In this document: positions 43,443 to 52,269 of the stretch, one piece after another | Position numbering within the stretch: position 1 is the first letter of the stretch | Layout of the letters: every line of letters begins with the position of its first letter | Source: Halosolutus amylolyticus | Lineage (GTDB): Archaea > Halobacteriota > Halobacteria > Halobacteriales > Natrialbaceae | Length of the DNA stretch: 64,000 bases | Reading direction: 5' to 3' | Assembly (NCBI RefSeq): GCF_023566055.1 | Contig: NZ_JALIQP010000001.1 | Location: forward strand, 1 to 64,000 | The notes under the pieces: generated by a model | Told to the model about the DNA's origin: nothing | What the model saw: the letters and a program-made list of their open reading frames with translations, nothing else | The model's database searches: none | Position numbers and translations under genes: made by a program

Positions 43443-44090
43443 ATGACCCTGATCGTCGAGTTCGTATTGGGGTCGCCGATCCTCCGGGAGGCGTCGACGG
43501 AGATCGAGCGGCGCAAGATCGAAGATATCACCCAGCCAGCGACCGGACCGGCGAAGGTGATCTTCTGGGCGTTCGGGGACGCGTTCGACGCGTTCGAATC
43601 CGGACTCGACGCGGACGAAACCGTAGACACGTACTCGATGATCGAGGCCACGGGCGATCGGCGACTGTACCGGGTGACGCTGTCCGATCGTGGGATGGAG
43701 TCGCTGACCTATCCGCTCGCGGCGGAACACGATATCACGTTTCTCGACGTCACGGGCTTCGAAGAGACCGAGATTCGGGCCAGGGTCCCATCGAGGGAGG
43801 CGCTCGTCGCATACCGTAGCGTCTGCCAGGAGAAAGAGATCCCTTTTCGTCTCCAGCGAATTTACCAGGAAGAACCCGTAGAGGCCGATCGGTACGGCGT
43901 CACCGACCGGCAGCGAGCGGCGCTGCGGGCCGCGCTCGAGGCGGGCTACTTCGACGTCCCCCGCGACGCGACGCTCTCGACGGTCGCCGCGACCCTCGAC
44001 ATCTCGGACCAGGCGCTGTCGGCCCGGCTTCGTCGAGGGCAAGCCAATCTCCTCCGGAACACGATCGCGACGGATCACGACCCGACTTAA
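43443..44090 (+). CDS. bacterio-opsin activator-type regulator (HTH_10)
   Basis: A 215-residue paralogue of the divergent gene. The sensor part opens MTLIVEFVLGSPILREASTE. The DNA-binding part is GVTDRQRAALRAALEAGYF with ATLSTVAATLDISDQALSARL. About 45 bp separate it from the HalOD1 gene downstream, with which it may be cotranscribed. The ligand is unknown. Confidence 0.88.
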   Translation: MTLIVEFVLGSPILREASTEIERRKIEDITQPATGPAKVIFWAFGDAFDAFESGLDADETVDTYSMIEATGDRRLYRVTLSDRGMESLTYPLAAEHDITFLDVTGFEETEIRARVPSREALVAYRSVCQEKEIPFRLQRIYQEEPVEADRYGVTDRQRAALRAALEAGYFDVPRDATLSTVAATLDISDQALSARLRRGQANLLRNTIATDHDPT

Positions 44091-44134
44091 AGGATTTACC
44101 ATCCAACCCGGTTCGTTTCCCCGGTCGCCCCGGT

Positions 44135-44437
44135 ATGAGTGATATCCGAATGTCTCCCTTCAACCCACAACTGACGAGCGGATCGGCCGACGCTACCCCG
44201 GACCGGACCCCCAGTGAGGCAGTGATCGACGCCGTCGCGACGGCGTCTGAAACGGACGCGATCGAACTCGCGGACGAGTTCGGACCGCTCTACGACGCGA
44301 TCGATCCCTCCGCGCTCGATGCCCTGTTCGATCGTGAGGACGCGATCGGTACCGTACGCTTTCGCTACGCCGGCTACCAGATCGTGGTCGACCACGACGG
44401 CCGGATCGAACTCGCAGACGCCGCTCCGGACGCGTAA
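44135..44437 (+). CDS. HalOD1 output-domain protein
   Basis: A 100-residue protein. VIDAVATASETDAIELADEFGPLYDAIDP then VRFRYAGYQIVVDHDG is the HalOD1 domain, a haloarchaeal output module found with two-component systems. It follows the Bat-type regulator at 45 bp. A possible alternative start is the ATG at 44150. Confidence 0.85.
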   Translation: MSDIRMSPFNPQLTSGSADATPDRTPSEAVIDAVATASETDAIELADEFGPLYDAIDPSALDALFDREDAIGTVRFRYAGYQIVVDHDGRIELADAAPDA

Positions 44438-44562
44438 CCCCCGTTCTCTCTCGTCCCCGCGTTCGCCATCTCGTCATCCGCTGCCCGCCGCGTTCGCGGT
44501 CACGGCGTCACCGTTCCTCGCCGTGGGCGACCCCGCAGTCACACCCGCTCGTGGAGCCTCTC

Positions 44563-44644
44563 ATACGGATTGCTGTACCGATTTACCGGCGTAACCGCCG
44601 CCCGGATCGCGGTTGCGCCGGAACTGACGTACAGTAAACCGTAT
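44563..44644. repeat. palindromic repeat element, copy 3
   Basis: An inverted repeat of ~82 bp. The left arm begins atacggattgctgtaccgat (A type) and the right arm, from the minus strand, begins atacggtttactgtacgtca (B type). Arm order agrees with copy 1 and is opposite to copy 2. Its right end overlaps the first base of the TGA of the membrane protein gene at 44644-44646. Confidence 0.85.
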
Positions 44645-45171
44645 CACTCGTGGGGGACCGTCCGATCGGCGAACCGCGCCGGAACGGCACCGACGATCGT
44701 GGCGAGGACGGCCCCGACGATCGTGCCGTAGACGAGGTGGCCGACGGCGAAGGTCGCCGCGCCGAGGAGTTCCGCGGCCAGCCCCGGCAACGGCAGGTAC
44801 GGAAGCGGGAGCACCGCCACGCCGGCCTGACTGACCGCGAGGGGGAGGATCAGCCCGCCCGCGAGGATCCCGAGCACCGCGCCGAAGGCGATCCCGGCCC
44901 CGACGTAACTCTCGAACGTTCCGACGAACTCCGCGAGTGCGGGCCGCGAGACGATCGTCGCGAACGCGATCCCGAACAGGATGCTCAACGCGAGGTGGAC
45001 GAGCCACCCGGCGACGATCGTCGACGAACCGATGAGCGCACCCAGGATCTCGAAGACGTTCGGCCCGACCTGGAGGACGAGACCCATCCCGATGCCGCCC
45101 GCGAGCCCCGCGGTGAGGCCGCCGGTGAGAACTTCGACCCCCTCGAGCGATTGATTGTTATTCACACCCAT
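44644..45171 (-). CDS. Gly-rich multi-span membrane protein
   Basis: A 175-residue integral membrane protein with about four or five spans: GGLTAGLAGGIGMGLVLQVG, IVAGWLVHLALSILFGIAF, GAGIAFGAVLGILAGGLI and LVYGTIVGAVLATIVG. The start MGVNNNQSLEG at 45171 is the only credible one. No catalytic motif; similar haloarchaeal proteins are sometimes called 'histidine kinase', for which nothing is seen here. Function unknown. Confidence 0.7.
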   Translation of the reverse strand: MGVNNNQSLEGVEVLTGGLTAGLAGGIGMGLVLQVGPNVFEILGALIGSSTIVAGWLVHLALSILFGIAFATIVSRPALAEFVGTFESYVGAGIAFGAVLGILAGGLILPLAVSQAGVAVLPLPYLPLPGLAAELLGAATFAVGHLVYGTIVGAVLATIVGAVPARFADRTVPHE

Positions 45172-45303
45172 GAATGTCGGTTCCCGATTGAGCCGAATAA
45201 CGCTAATTTCGCGAAAGAGAACGGTTAACTGGCATCGATTGCGGGTGAAGGTAGTCCGATCGAGTAGCCGCCGGGATTTAACTGTCCGAATCGATCCGTC
45301 TGA

Positions 45304-46278
45304 ACCCTTACGGGGCTGGCCGCGAGCCCGAGTTTCGCGGGCGGACTCGACTACGCCGACGCGCTTTCGGTCTTCCTGATCGGGGAAGATCCACACGACG
45401 TCCGGGGGATCCGTCGCAAACTCGACAGCGTCAACCTCGTCGGCCCGCGGCCCTGGCACGTAGAGATCTCGCTGTGGGACATCATCGGAAAGGACGCCGG
45501 CAAACCGGTGTCCGAACTGCTCGGCGGAACCGGCGACCCGATCCCGGTCTACGCGAGCACCGGCGAGGTCCAGCCCCCCGAAGCGCGGATCGAGTACGTC
45601 CGCGATCGGGTCGCGGAGGGGTTCGACGCGGTAAAGCTCCGGGTGGCAAGCGTCGACGACGTGGCGATCGTCCGCGAGGTCAGGGAGGCGTTCCCGGACC
45701 TGACGCTCATGGTCGACGCCAACAAGGGCTGGTCGGTGCGCGTGATGGAGCACGAAGAGCAGTGGAGCTACAGCGACGCGCTCGCCGTCGCCCGCGAACT
45801 CGAGTCGATCGGCGGGATCGCGTGGCTCGAGGAACCGCTCCCGCGTCACGACTACGACGGCTACGCCCGTCTCCGGGCGGCGACCGACGTCCCGATCGCG
45901 GGCGGCGAGTTCAACGACGGGATCTTCCAGTTCCGGGAGTTCGCCGACCGTGACGCGCTCGATATCTACCAGCCCGACGCGGCGCTCGCGACGGGCGTCC
46001 TCGGCGCGACCGAGGTCGCGAGCATGGCACGCGAGGCCGGGGTGCAGTTCGTTCCCCACACGTGGACCAACGGGATCGGCTTCGTCGCGAACCTCCACGT
46101 GATCGCCGCGGTCGACGCGCCGTGGTGCGAGTACCCGATGGAACCGCCGTGGACCCCCGACGTCCGGGACTTCCCCCTGGCCGAGCCGATCGAGCAGGAC
46201 GGTGGGACCATCACGCCGCCGTCGGGGCCGGGGCTCGGCGTCGAACTCGATCGCGACGTTCTGGATCAGACGGAGTGA
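45304..46278 (+). pseudogene. enolase-superfamily (mandelate racemase/muconate lactonizing type) gene, 5'-truncated
   Basis: The frame is open from after a stop at 45301-45303 with no ATG or GTG until 45508. Its translation YADALSVFLIGEDPHDVRGI and PWHVEISLWDIIGKDAGKPV belongs to the capping/hinge region. The first ~90-100 residues of the family are absent. The barrel is complete: lysine block FDAVKLRVAS, metal ligands in MVDANKGWS, WLEEPLPRHD and AGGEFNDG, and PHTWTNGIG. The truncation makes it a probable pseudogene; a fragment could start at GTG 45508. Confidence 0.75.
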
Positions 46279-46350
46279 CGACCGAGATGGTACGGGACTG
46301 GTCCCTCGGCGACGACAGGCTTATCAGATGTGTCAGTGAATACCACGAAA

Positions 46351-47007
46351 ATGAAGGCGGTTCGACTCCGCCTCCGGCCGCCCGAGGGATCGTTCCCGGG
46401 CGTCGACGCGGCGCTCGCGACGACCGAGGGCATCGACCGCGAGGCGCTCGTCCACTTCGAGTGGCTCGGGAACGGTTCGTACTCGATGCTGTACCGACTC
46501 GGCGTCGACCCGGGCACCGAACTCGACGCCGTGCTCGCGTCCACCGACGAGGTCATCGACTACGATTTCGTCGCGTCGGGCGATCGCGAGCAGTACTGCT
46601 ACGTCCACGTCGAGGAACGCGAACTGCTGTCGGACCTGCTTGCGATCGCGGACGCACACGCGCTCGTGCTCGAACGGCCGATCCGGTTCGTCGACGGCGA
46701 TGCCGTCCTGACGATCGTCGGCGACGCGAGCGCGATCCAGGAGGCCTACCGCGACGCCACCGGGACGATCGACGTCAGCGTCGAGTGGTCCGGCGGCTAC
46801 GAACCCGGGGAACCGGACGCGATCGGACGACTCACCGCTCGCCAGCGCGAGGCCGTCCGGACGGCCTACGACCTCGGCTTCTACGAGACGCCCCGCCGGA
46901 CCAGCTACGAGGAGATCGCCGATGAACTCGACTGTGCCCCGAGCACGGCCAACGAACTCCTGCGCCGGGCGGAGGCCGCGATCGTGGCGGCGACGCTCGA
47001 CGGCTAG
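46351..47007 (+). CDS. bacterio-opsin activator-type regulator (HTH_10)
   Basis: A 218-residue transcription factor. The sensor region (MKAVRLRLRPPEGSFPGVDA) is followed by the HTH_10: RLTARQREAVRTAYDLGFY then TSYEEIADELDCAPSTANELL. The start at 46351 is preferred over an upstream ATG at 46330. It lies 73 bp after the truncated enolase-family gene, whose regulator it might once have been. Confidence 0.87.
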   Translation: MKAVRLRLRPPEGSFPGVDAALATTEGIDREALVHFEWLGNGSYSMLYRLGVDPGTELDAVLASTDEVIDYDFVASGDREQYCYVHVEERELLSDLLAIADAHALVLERPIRFVDGDAVLTIVGDASAIQEAYRDATGTIDVSVEWSGGYEPGEPDAIGRLTARQREAVRTAYDLGFYETPRRTSYEEIADELDCAPSTANELLRRAEAAIVAATLDG

Positions 47008-47035
47008 ATCGGCACCCGCCGTCGAGACTCCGTTC

Positions 47036-47452
47036 TCAGACCGCCAGCCGTCGGTGCTCGACCCTCATACAGCGATCCTGCACGACGTCCCTGCCGTCGC
47101 GTTCCGCGCGGGCGGCCGCCTCATCGTCGCGGATCCCCCGCTGGGTCCAGATCACGTCGACGTCGTCGCGCGCCAGTACCTCGTCGACGATCCCGCTCAC
47201 CTCCTCGCTCGGCCGGAAGATGCAGACGAGATCGATCGTCTCGTCCACGTCCGACAGCGAATCCGCGACCGGGCGGCCGAAGATTTCGTCGGCGTACGGG
47301 TTGACCGGGATCACGTCGTAGCCCTGCTCGAAGAGGTACTTCGGGACGTCGTGGGCCGCGTTCCCCGGCGTGCTCGAACAGCCGACCACGGCGATCGTCT
47401 TCACCCGCGACTCGAGGATCTCTCGAACGACGGCGTCGGAGTCGACTGGCAT
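47036..47452 (-). CDS. CoA-binding domain protein
   Basis: A 138-residue Rossmann-fold protein: VKTIAVVGCSSTPGNAAHDV, then PVNPYADEIFGRPVADSLSD and FRPSEEVSGIVDEVL. This is the stand-alone CoA_binding_2 family related to succinyl-CoA synthetase alpha. Binding of CoA or a dinucleotide is likely; physiological role unknown. It is convergent to the HTH_10 gene. Confidence 0.88.
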   Translation of the reverse strand: MPVDSDAVVREILESRVKTIAVVGCSSTPGNAAHDVPKYLFEQGYDVIPVNPYADEIFGRPVADSLSDVDETIDLVCIFRPSEEVSGIVDEVLARDDVDVIWTQRGIRDDEAAARAERDGRDVVQDRCMRVEHRRLAV

Positions 47453-47610
47453 ACCTCCCCTTCGCTCTCGATCGGGAAACGTTCGGGGATCGGTCTCAGG
47501 ACTCGTGATAGTTCGATCTCCCTGCCCGCCGCTGGTGGCAGTCGTTTCGCGTTTCTGCCCCGGGAGAACCCGTTCCCGATCGATCGTCGCACTGTGGTGT
47601 GAGACAGCGC

Positions 47611-48240
47611 TCAGGTGGAGAGGCCAGCGGTCCGGATCTCGGGGTCGCTCTCGTCATCGCTCTCTTCGACCTCGATGACGGCGTCGAACAGCTGTTTGAG
47701 CGTGTTCATCGTCTGGTCGTCGTGTGCCGTCGAGTCGATGACGTAGACGCCGAGCGCGTCCGCACTCTGGATGCGCCCCGTGAAGACGTGGAGGAACCGG
47801 AAGACGGTCTGGAGGTTCGAGTACATAAGCAGCGTCGAAACCGAGTGCAAGAGGACGCGATTCTCGGTGAGCCCTCGCGTCTCGTAGAACTCCTGGAGGA
47901 ACTCGGAGAGTTTGATCCCGATCCCGGTCATGTCGACCGGAGAAGAGGCGTACTTGATCCGCGGATCGTCGTCCACCGTGCCGATGCCGCGCTGTTTCGT
48001 GACGCAGTCGACGACGCCGACGTCGAACGAATCCGCCGTGACGTGTCCGGCAAACTCCTCGAGCACCTTGTCGGCACTGTCTTTCGTCGTGACGACGATC
48101 GACCCGTCACCCCGGTCCGCACCGCCTGCGAGAACGTCGAGCGCGATTCGCCGTTTACCCGTCAGTGGAGGACCCGCGATGAGCACGTTCGTCCCGGGAT
48201 CGAGTTCGGCGTCAGGGAGGACGTCTGCGAGGTCATACAT
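47611..48240 (-). CDS. RecA/KaiC/RAD55-like ATPase, haloarchaeal
   Basis: A 209-residue protein. NVLIAGPPLTGKRRIALDVL is the Walker A (GPPLTGKR, with Lys), VVDCVTKQRGIG and NRVLLHSVSTLLMY correspond to core strands, and LGVYVIDSTAHDD sits near the Walker B/strand region. It resembles RecA-superfamily haloarchaeal ATPases of unknown task, possibly signalling. A TATA-like ttataata lies at about 48333-48340. Confidence 0.8.
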   Translation of the reverse strand: MYDLADVLPDAELDPGTNVLIAGPPLTGKRRIALDVLAGGADRGDGSIVVTTKDSADKVLEEFAGHVTADSFDVGVVDCVTKQRGIGTVDDDPRIKYASSPVDMTGIGIKLSEFLQEFYETRGLTENRVLLHSVSTLLMYSNLQTVFRFLHVFTGRIQSADALGVYVIDSTAHDDQTMNTLKQLFDAVIEVEESDDESDPEIRTAGLST

Positions 48241-48420
48241 GCCAGATACACACATCCATCGACAGCGTTGCGTCCACCGCTGCTGGTACCGCTATCCACA
48301 CCGTCGTATGGTATGTAGATGCAGTATCCAGCTTATAATACTTTTCATTAGGTATCTCTCGGCAGTCACGGGGCCATCGATTCCTGTCACGTCGCCGGTC
48401 GAGCGTTCCGACCGCGTCAC

Positions 48421-49284
48421 TCACCCGATCGTCGGAACCGCGAGTGCCGCCCGCCCGACGATGAACGCGAGCGCCGCGAAGAACATCCCGTACTTGAGGT
48501 GTGACTGGCCGGCGGTCGGATCGTCGAAGCTCTCGTAGGCCGCGTACAGCATGATCGCGTCGGCGGGAACCACGACCAGCAGGTAGGCGATACCGAAGTA
48601 CTCGAGGGCGTACGGGATCGGACTGGCGAGGACTGCGAGGATGAGCAACGCGATCGCGAGGACGAGCGCACGCCGCTCGCCGATCGCGATCGGGAGCGTG
48701 TTCAGTCCCTCCTCGCGATCGCCCTCGACGTCCTCGACGTCCTTGATGATCTCCCGCGTCAGCGTCGCCACCGCGGCCAGCAGGAAGAGCACGGCCGCCG
48801 CGCCGACGTCACCGACCGTCCCGACCGCGGCCGCGCCGAACAGGAACGTACTGCCGACCAGATAGGCGACGAGCGCGTTGCCCAGACCCGGCAGTCCCTT
48901 GAACACCTTCGTGTACGCCACCAGCGCCACGAGGTTGATCGTCGCGATCGCGATCGCCAGCGAGGGGAGTGTCAGCGCGAGCACGACGGCACCCAGGAAG
49001 AGCACGATACTGAACGCGAGCGCCCCGCGTGGGCTGACTGCCCCCCGTGGGATCGCCCGATCCGGCTGGTTGATCCGATCGATCTCCCGATCGAAGTAGT
49101 CGTTGATCGCGTTCCCGGCCCCGACCGCCAGGGCCGTCGCCCCGACCGCCGCCGCGACGGCGATCGGCTCGGCGGTCACGCCGCCAGCGACGAACGCCCC
49201 GATGAACGTCAGCACGCTCGCCGCGATCACGTTCACCGGCCGCGTCAACTCGAGCACCCCGCGAATCGTCTCCCCCGCTGTCAT
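48421..49284 (-). CDS. UbiA-family prenyltransferase, digeranylgeranylglyceryl phosphate synthase type
   Basis: A 287-residue eight-to-nine-span membrane enzyme that adds the second geranylgeranyl chain to geranylgeranylglyceryl phosphate, committing archaeal ether lipid synthesis. The first Asp-rich motif is NAINDYFDREIDRINQPDRA; the second is IIKDVEDVEGDREEG. Length and motifs match archaeal (S)-2,3-di-O-geranylgeranylglyceryl phosphate synthase. Other UbiA prenyltransferases (e.g. menaquinone) lack this context, so the call is good but not absolute. Confidence 0.88.
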   Translation of the reverse strand: MTAGETIRGVLELTRPVNVIAASVLTFIGAFVAGGVTAEPIAVAAAVGATALAVGAGNAINDYFDREIDRINQPDRAIPRGAVSPRGALAFSIVLFLGAVVLALTLPSLAIAIATINLVALVAYTKVFKGLPGLGNALVAYLVGSTFLFGAAAVGTVGDVGAAAVLFLLAAVATLTREIIKDVEDVEGDREEGLNTLPIAIGERRALVLAIALLILAVLASPIPYALEYFGIAYLLVVVPADAIMLYAAYESFDDPTAGQSHLKYGMFFAALAFIVGRAALAVPTIG

Positions 49285-49391
49285 ACCCGTGGGTGCTCAG
49301 TCGTCGTGGTTAAACGGTGCGATCCGCCGCTGTACGCGCCGTCCGCTGACGGAGGTTCGATACACCAGCGTGAGGACCGCGCAGCCGGGAG

Positions 49392-49577
49392 TTACCGCCA
49401 CTCCTCGAGATCACAGAGGGCGTCCGTCTCGACGGAGAGCCACTTCGTCACCCGTTCGTCGCCGCTCGCGTCGACGGGAACGGCCGTCCAGACCGTCTCG
49501 TCGTCGTCGGAAAGCAACTCGAGCGGTGCCGTTCTCTGCTGACCGTCCTCCGGCTTCGGGGCTTCGTTCACCGTCAT
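49392..49577 (-). CDS. DUF7511-type small protein
   Basis: A 61-residue acidic protein: LELLSDDDETVWTAVPVDAS and RVTKWLSVETDALCDLEEWR, which resembles the haloarchaeal DUF7511 domain. The start MTVNEAPKPEDG at 49577 is chosen; the longer frame is shadow. Function unknown. Confidence 0.75.
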   Translation of the reverse strand: MTVNEAPKPEDGQQRTAPLELLSDDDETVWTAVPVDASGDERVTKWLSVETDALCDLEEWR

Positions 49578-49695
49578 TGCACGTCCGCCACTCCTCCCGC
49601 CAGCACAAAGACCCCCGAAGGCAGTTTTCATCGCGTGAGAAGTGGCGCGGGTCGATCGGTGTGTCGACGGGTGGCGAAACCGATGCAAATCGAGT

Positions 49696-49703
49696 GACTT
49701 ATA
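49696..49703 (+). promoter_or_regulatory. TATA-like box of tRNA-Arg
   Basis: The sequence acttatacgg lies about 30 bp upstream of the tRNA 5' end (49730). Confidence 0.5.
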
Positions 49704-49729
49704 CGGAGTCGGCAGGAAAACACGGGTGC

Positions 49730-49804
49730 GGGCGCTTAGCTCAGCCTGGACAGAGTACTTGGCTTCGGACCAAGCTGCCGCGGGTTCAAATCCTGCAGCG
49801 CCCA
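49730..49804 (+). tRNA. tRNA-Arg (anticodon TCG)
   Basis: A 75-nt cloverleaf. Acceptor stem GGGCGCT/AGCGCCC with discriminator A, D-arm AGCTCAGCCTGGACAGAGT, anticodon stem CTTGG/CCAAG with loop CTTCGGA (anticodon TCG), T-arm CGGGTTCAAATCCTG. No intron or encoded CCA. Confidence 0.95.
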
Positions 49805-49850
49805 TCCGTTTTCCGATCGATCGACGTTCGACAAGACGTCAGCGATATCG

Positions 49851-51140
49851 TCAGTCGTCAGACATCGCTCGTGACCGATCCTCGGGAGCAGGAGCCGGTG
49901 GTTCGTGGGTGCCGAAGTCAGGGTGGGTTTCCTCCATCCACAGGTACACGATCGCGCCGGAGACGAACATCGAGATCGCAGTCAGGTAGAAGGCGGCTTC
50001 GGCGTTCACGAACTGCATGGAGAGGCCGATCACGATCGCGCCGACGCCGTAGCCGGCGTCGCGCCACATCCGGTAGACGCCCATGCCGGCCGATCGCCAC
50101 GTCGGGTGGGCGGCGTCGCCGGGGACGGTCATCAGGTTCGGGTAGAGCAGGGCCATCCCCAGGCCGGAGACGCCGGCCAGGAGCGCCCACTGGAGGTAAC
50201 CGTCGACGAATACCATGCCGAGGACGCCCGCCCCGGCGAGGAACATGCCCGCGACGACGGGCGGCCGGCGCCCGATGCGATCGGCGAGACCGCCGGTCCC
50301 GATCTGGAGGAAGTACATCGCGCTGTGGACGCCGACGACGACCCCGACGGCCTCGATCGCGAGCCCCTGACTCGTGAGATAGAGCGGGACGGCGATCCAG
50401 AACAGCGTGTCCACGAAGTTCTCGATGTGGCCGGCCTGGGCCGCCGCAAACAGCGTCCGGTCGCCGTAGGTGGCTCGCTTCAGAACCTCGTTGAACGGCA
50501 GGTTCGCATCGTGGTGGTCCTCGTCGCCCTCGAGTTGTGCGAGGTGGACCGTCTCCTTGATGAGGAAGATCGAGATGAGCGTCGCCAGCACCACCACGGC
50601 GGCGAGGAAGTAGAACGGCTCGGGCCGGAGACTCGTCCGGCCGGCGATGACGCCGGTGATCCACGCCCCCGCTGCGACGCCGGTGTAGCCGAACGCCTCG
50701 TCGATGCCGACGGCGAGCCCGCGCTGGTCGGGGCTCGCGAGGTCGATCTTGGCGTTGATCGCCATGCTCCAGGTCAGCGCCTGATTGATCCCTAACAGAA
50801 TGTTCCCGACGGTGATCCAGCTCCAGCTCGGGGCGTAGATGAGAACGATCGGGATCGGGACGGCGGTGAGCCAGCCGAGCACGAGCACCGGCTTGCGCCC
50901 GTACTCTTCGCCCCACTTGCCCGCGTAGAGGTTGAGCAGCGCCTTGACGAAGCCGAACGAGACGACGAACGAGCCGATGACGAGGAACGACTCGACGCCG
51001 AGGACGTCCTCGCCGAGGATGGGGACGACCGTGCGTTCCGACCCGATCGTCAACCCCGTCGCGAACACCAGCAGGACGTGCAGGGAGAACTGCCCGAGGT
51101 GTTCGCGAATGCCCTGGGTAAGGTTCGTTTGCTCAGTCAT
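49851..51140 (-). CDS. major facilitator superfamily transporter
   Basis: A 429-residue transporter with about twelve hydrophobic spans. The loop YAGKWGEEYGRKPVLVLGW between helices 2 and 3 is the MFS GxxxDRxGRR-like motif (with Glu in place of Asp), and the second half has GGLADRIGRRPPVVAG. An acidic cytosolic loop (QLEGDEDHHDANLPFNE) lies between the halves, a salt-adapted feature. Substrate unknown; efflux of drugs or metabolites is possible. Confidence 0.88.
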   Translation of the reverse strand: MTEQTNLTQGIREHLGQFSLHVLLVFATGLTIGSERTVVPILGEDVLGVESFLVIGSFVVSFGFVKALLNLYAGKWGEEYGRKPVLVLGWLTAVPIPIVLIYAPSWSWITVGNILLGINQALTWSMAINAKIDLASPDQRGLAVGIDEAFGYTGVAAGAWITGVIAGRTSLRPEPFYFLAAVVVLATLISIFLIKETVHLAQLEGDEDHHDANLPFNEVLKRATYGDRTLFAAAQAGHIENFVDTLFWIAVPLYLTSQGLAIEAVGVVVGVHSAMYFLQIGTGGLADRIGRRPPVVAGMFLAGAGVLGMVFVDGYLQWALLAGVSGLGMALLYPNLMTVPGDAAHPTWRSAGMGVYRMWRDAGYGVGAIVIGLSMQFVNAEAAFYLTAISMFVSGAIVYLWMEETHPDFGTHEPPAPAPEDRSRAMSDD

Positions 51141-51343
51141 CGATTACGCGGCGACACAGCGATCGATGGCCTGTTTCCGTTCGGATCGCTTTGCGCCAGC
51201 GCCGCCCGCGCCAGTTCGTGATCGTACGCCGTTGTCGTCAGCACTCGCAATTGTCATCGACTCGCTCTACGAAGCACACCCGAATATGGGTGGTGCCGGT
51301 CATGACCGGTACCGTTTCCCGGCCGGAACCCGAACGGTGGCGT

Positions 51344-52078
51344 ATGAGTCTGTACGAGGCTTCCTTCCGGGTGAAACACGAGTGCCCCTACCGGGAGATT
51401 TCGGAACGGCACCCGGACCTCACCATCCGCGAGTGGTACTTGAGCGACTGCCAGGTCCTCGAGATCACCTCCCCGGAAACCCCGACGGACGACCTGCTCT
51501 CCGAGATCGACGGGCTGGGAACGATCCTGCATCGATCGATCGACGAGTCCGGCCTCCACGTCGTCACGCAGTCGTGTCTCTGTTCGCTCGAGGGATCGAT
51601 CATCGATCGGTTCGAGGAGTACAACTGCCTCTACCAGCCGCCGACGATCCACCGCCAGGGGTGGGAACACTACACGGTGATCGCGTTCGACGAGGCCGAC
51701 GTTCGGGAACTGATCCGGAACCTGGAGGCCGATCGAAACATCGACGTCCTCTCGAAGACCGCCATCGCGGAACAGGCGATCCCCCACAGCATGCTGGCTC
51801 CGGTCGATCGACTCTTCGAGGGGCTGACCGATCGACAGCGAGCGGCGCTCCGACTGGCTCTCGAGAGCGGCTACTACGAACAGCCCCGGAAGACCTCGCT
51901 TCGCGACCTGGCCGATCGGACCGCCGTGGCCCGATCGACGTACGAAGAGCACCTCCGGAAGGCCGAGAACAAACTCCTCACGAACGCCGGGGAGTTCTTG
52001 CGACTGGTGACTGCGACCGGAACGGGAGATCCGCTGGACGTCGATCGGTCGGGAGCGCCCGAGCAGAGCGCCGACTGA
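51344..52078 (+). CDS. bacterio-opsin activator-type regulator (HTH_10)
   Basis: A 244-residue transcription factor, divergent from the MFS gene. The sensor region is MSLYEASFRVKHECPYREIS with a Cys in LSDCQVLEITS. The HTH_10 is LTDRQRAALRLALESGYYE then TSLRDLADRTAVARSTYEEHL. The start at 51344 is chosen; the ATG at 51302 adds 14 residues. It may control the MFS transporter. Confidence 0.85.
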   Translation: MSLYEASFRVKHECPYREISERHPDLTIREWYLSDCQVLEITSPETPTDDLLSEIDGLGTILHRSIDESGLHVVTQSCLCSLEGSIIDRFEEYNCLYQPPTIHRQGWEHYTVIAFDEADVRELIRNLEADRNIDVLSKTAIAEQAIPHSMLAPVDRLFEGLTDRQRAALRLALESGYYEQPRKTSLRDLADRTAVARSTYEEHLRKAENKLLTNAGEFLRLVTATGTGDPLDVDRSGAPEQSAD

Positions 52079-52269
52079 ACGCCAGTGGGTCGAACTGCGA
52101 CCGGACTCGCTGGTCGGCGCGTGAGCGGTCGGACCCGCCGATCGGTTCGTGCGCACTCGTACTCGATGATCGGTGCGTTTTTTTGATCGCTGTCGGTATA
52201 TACCACGGAGATGGGTGCTGGTGAGCGCCGACGCGACGACGGCCGTCCCCCGACGTGGAAGGTGAGCAC

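Noticed and set aside
52195-52204. ggtatatacc palindrome as a regulator site
   Set aside because: Most simply a TATA box; the symmetry is expected of TATA-like sequences.
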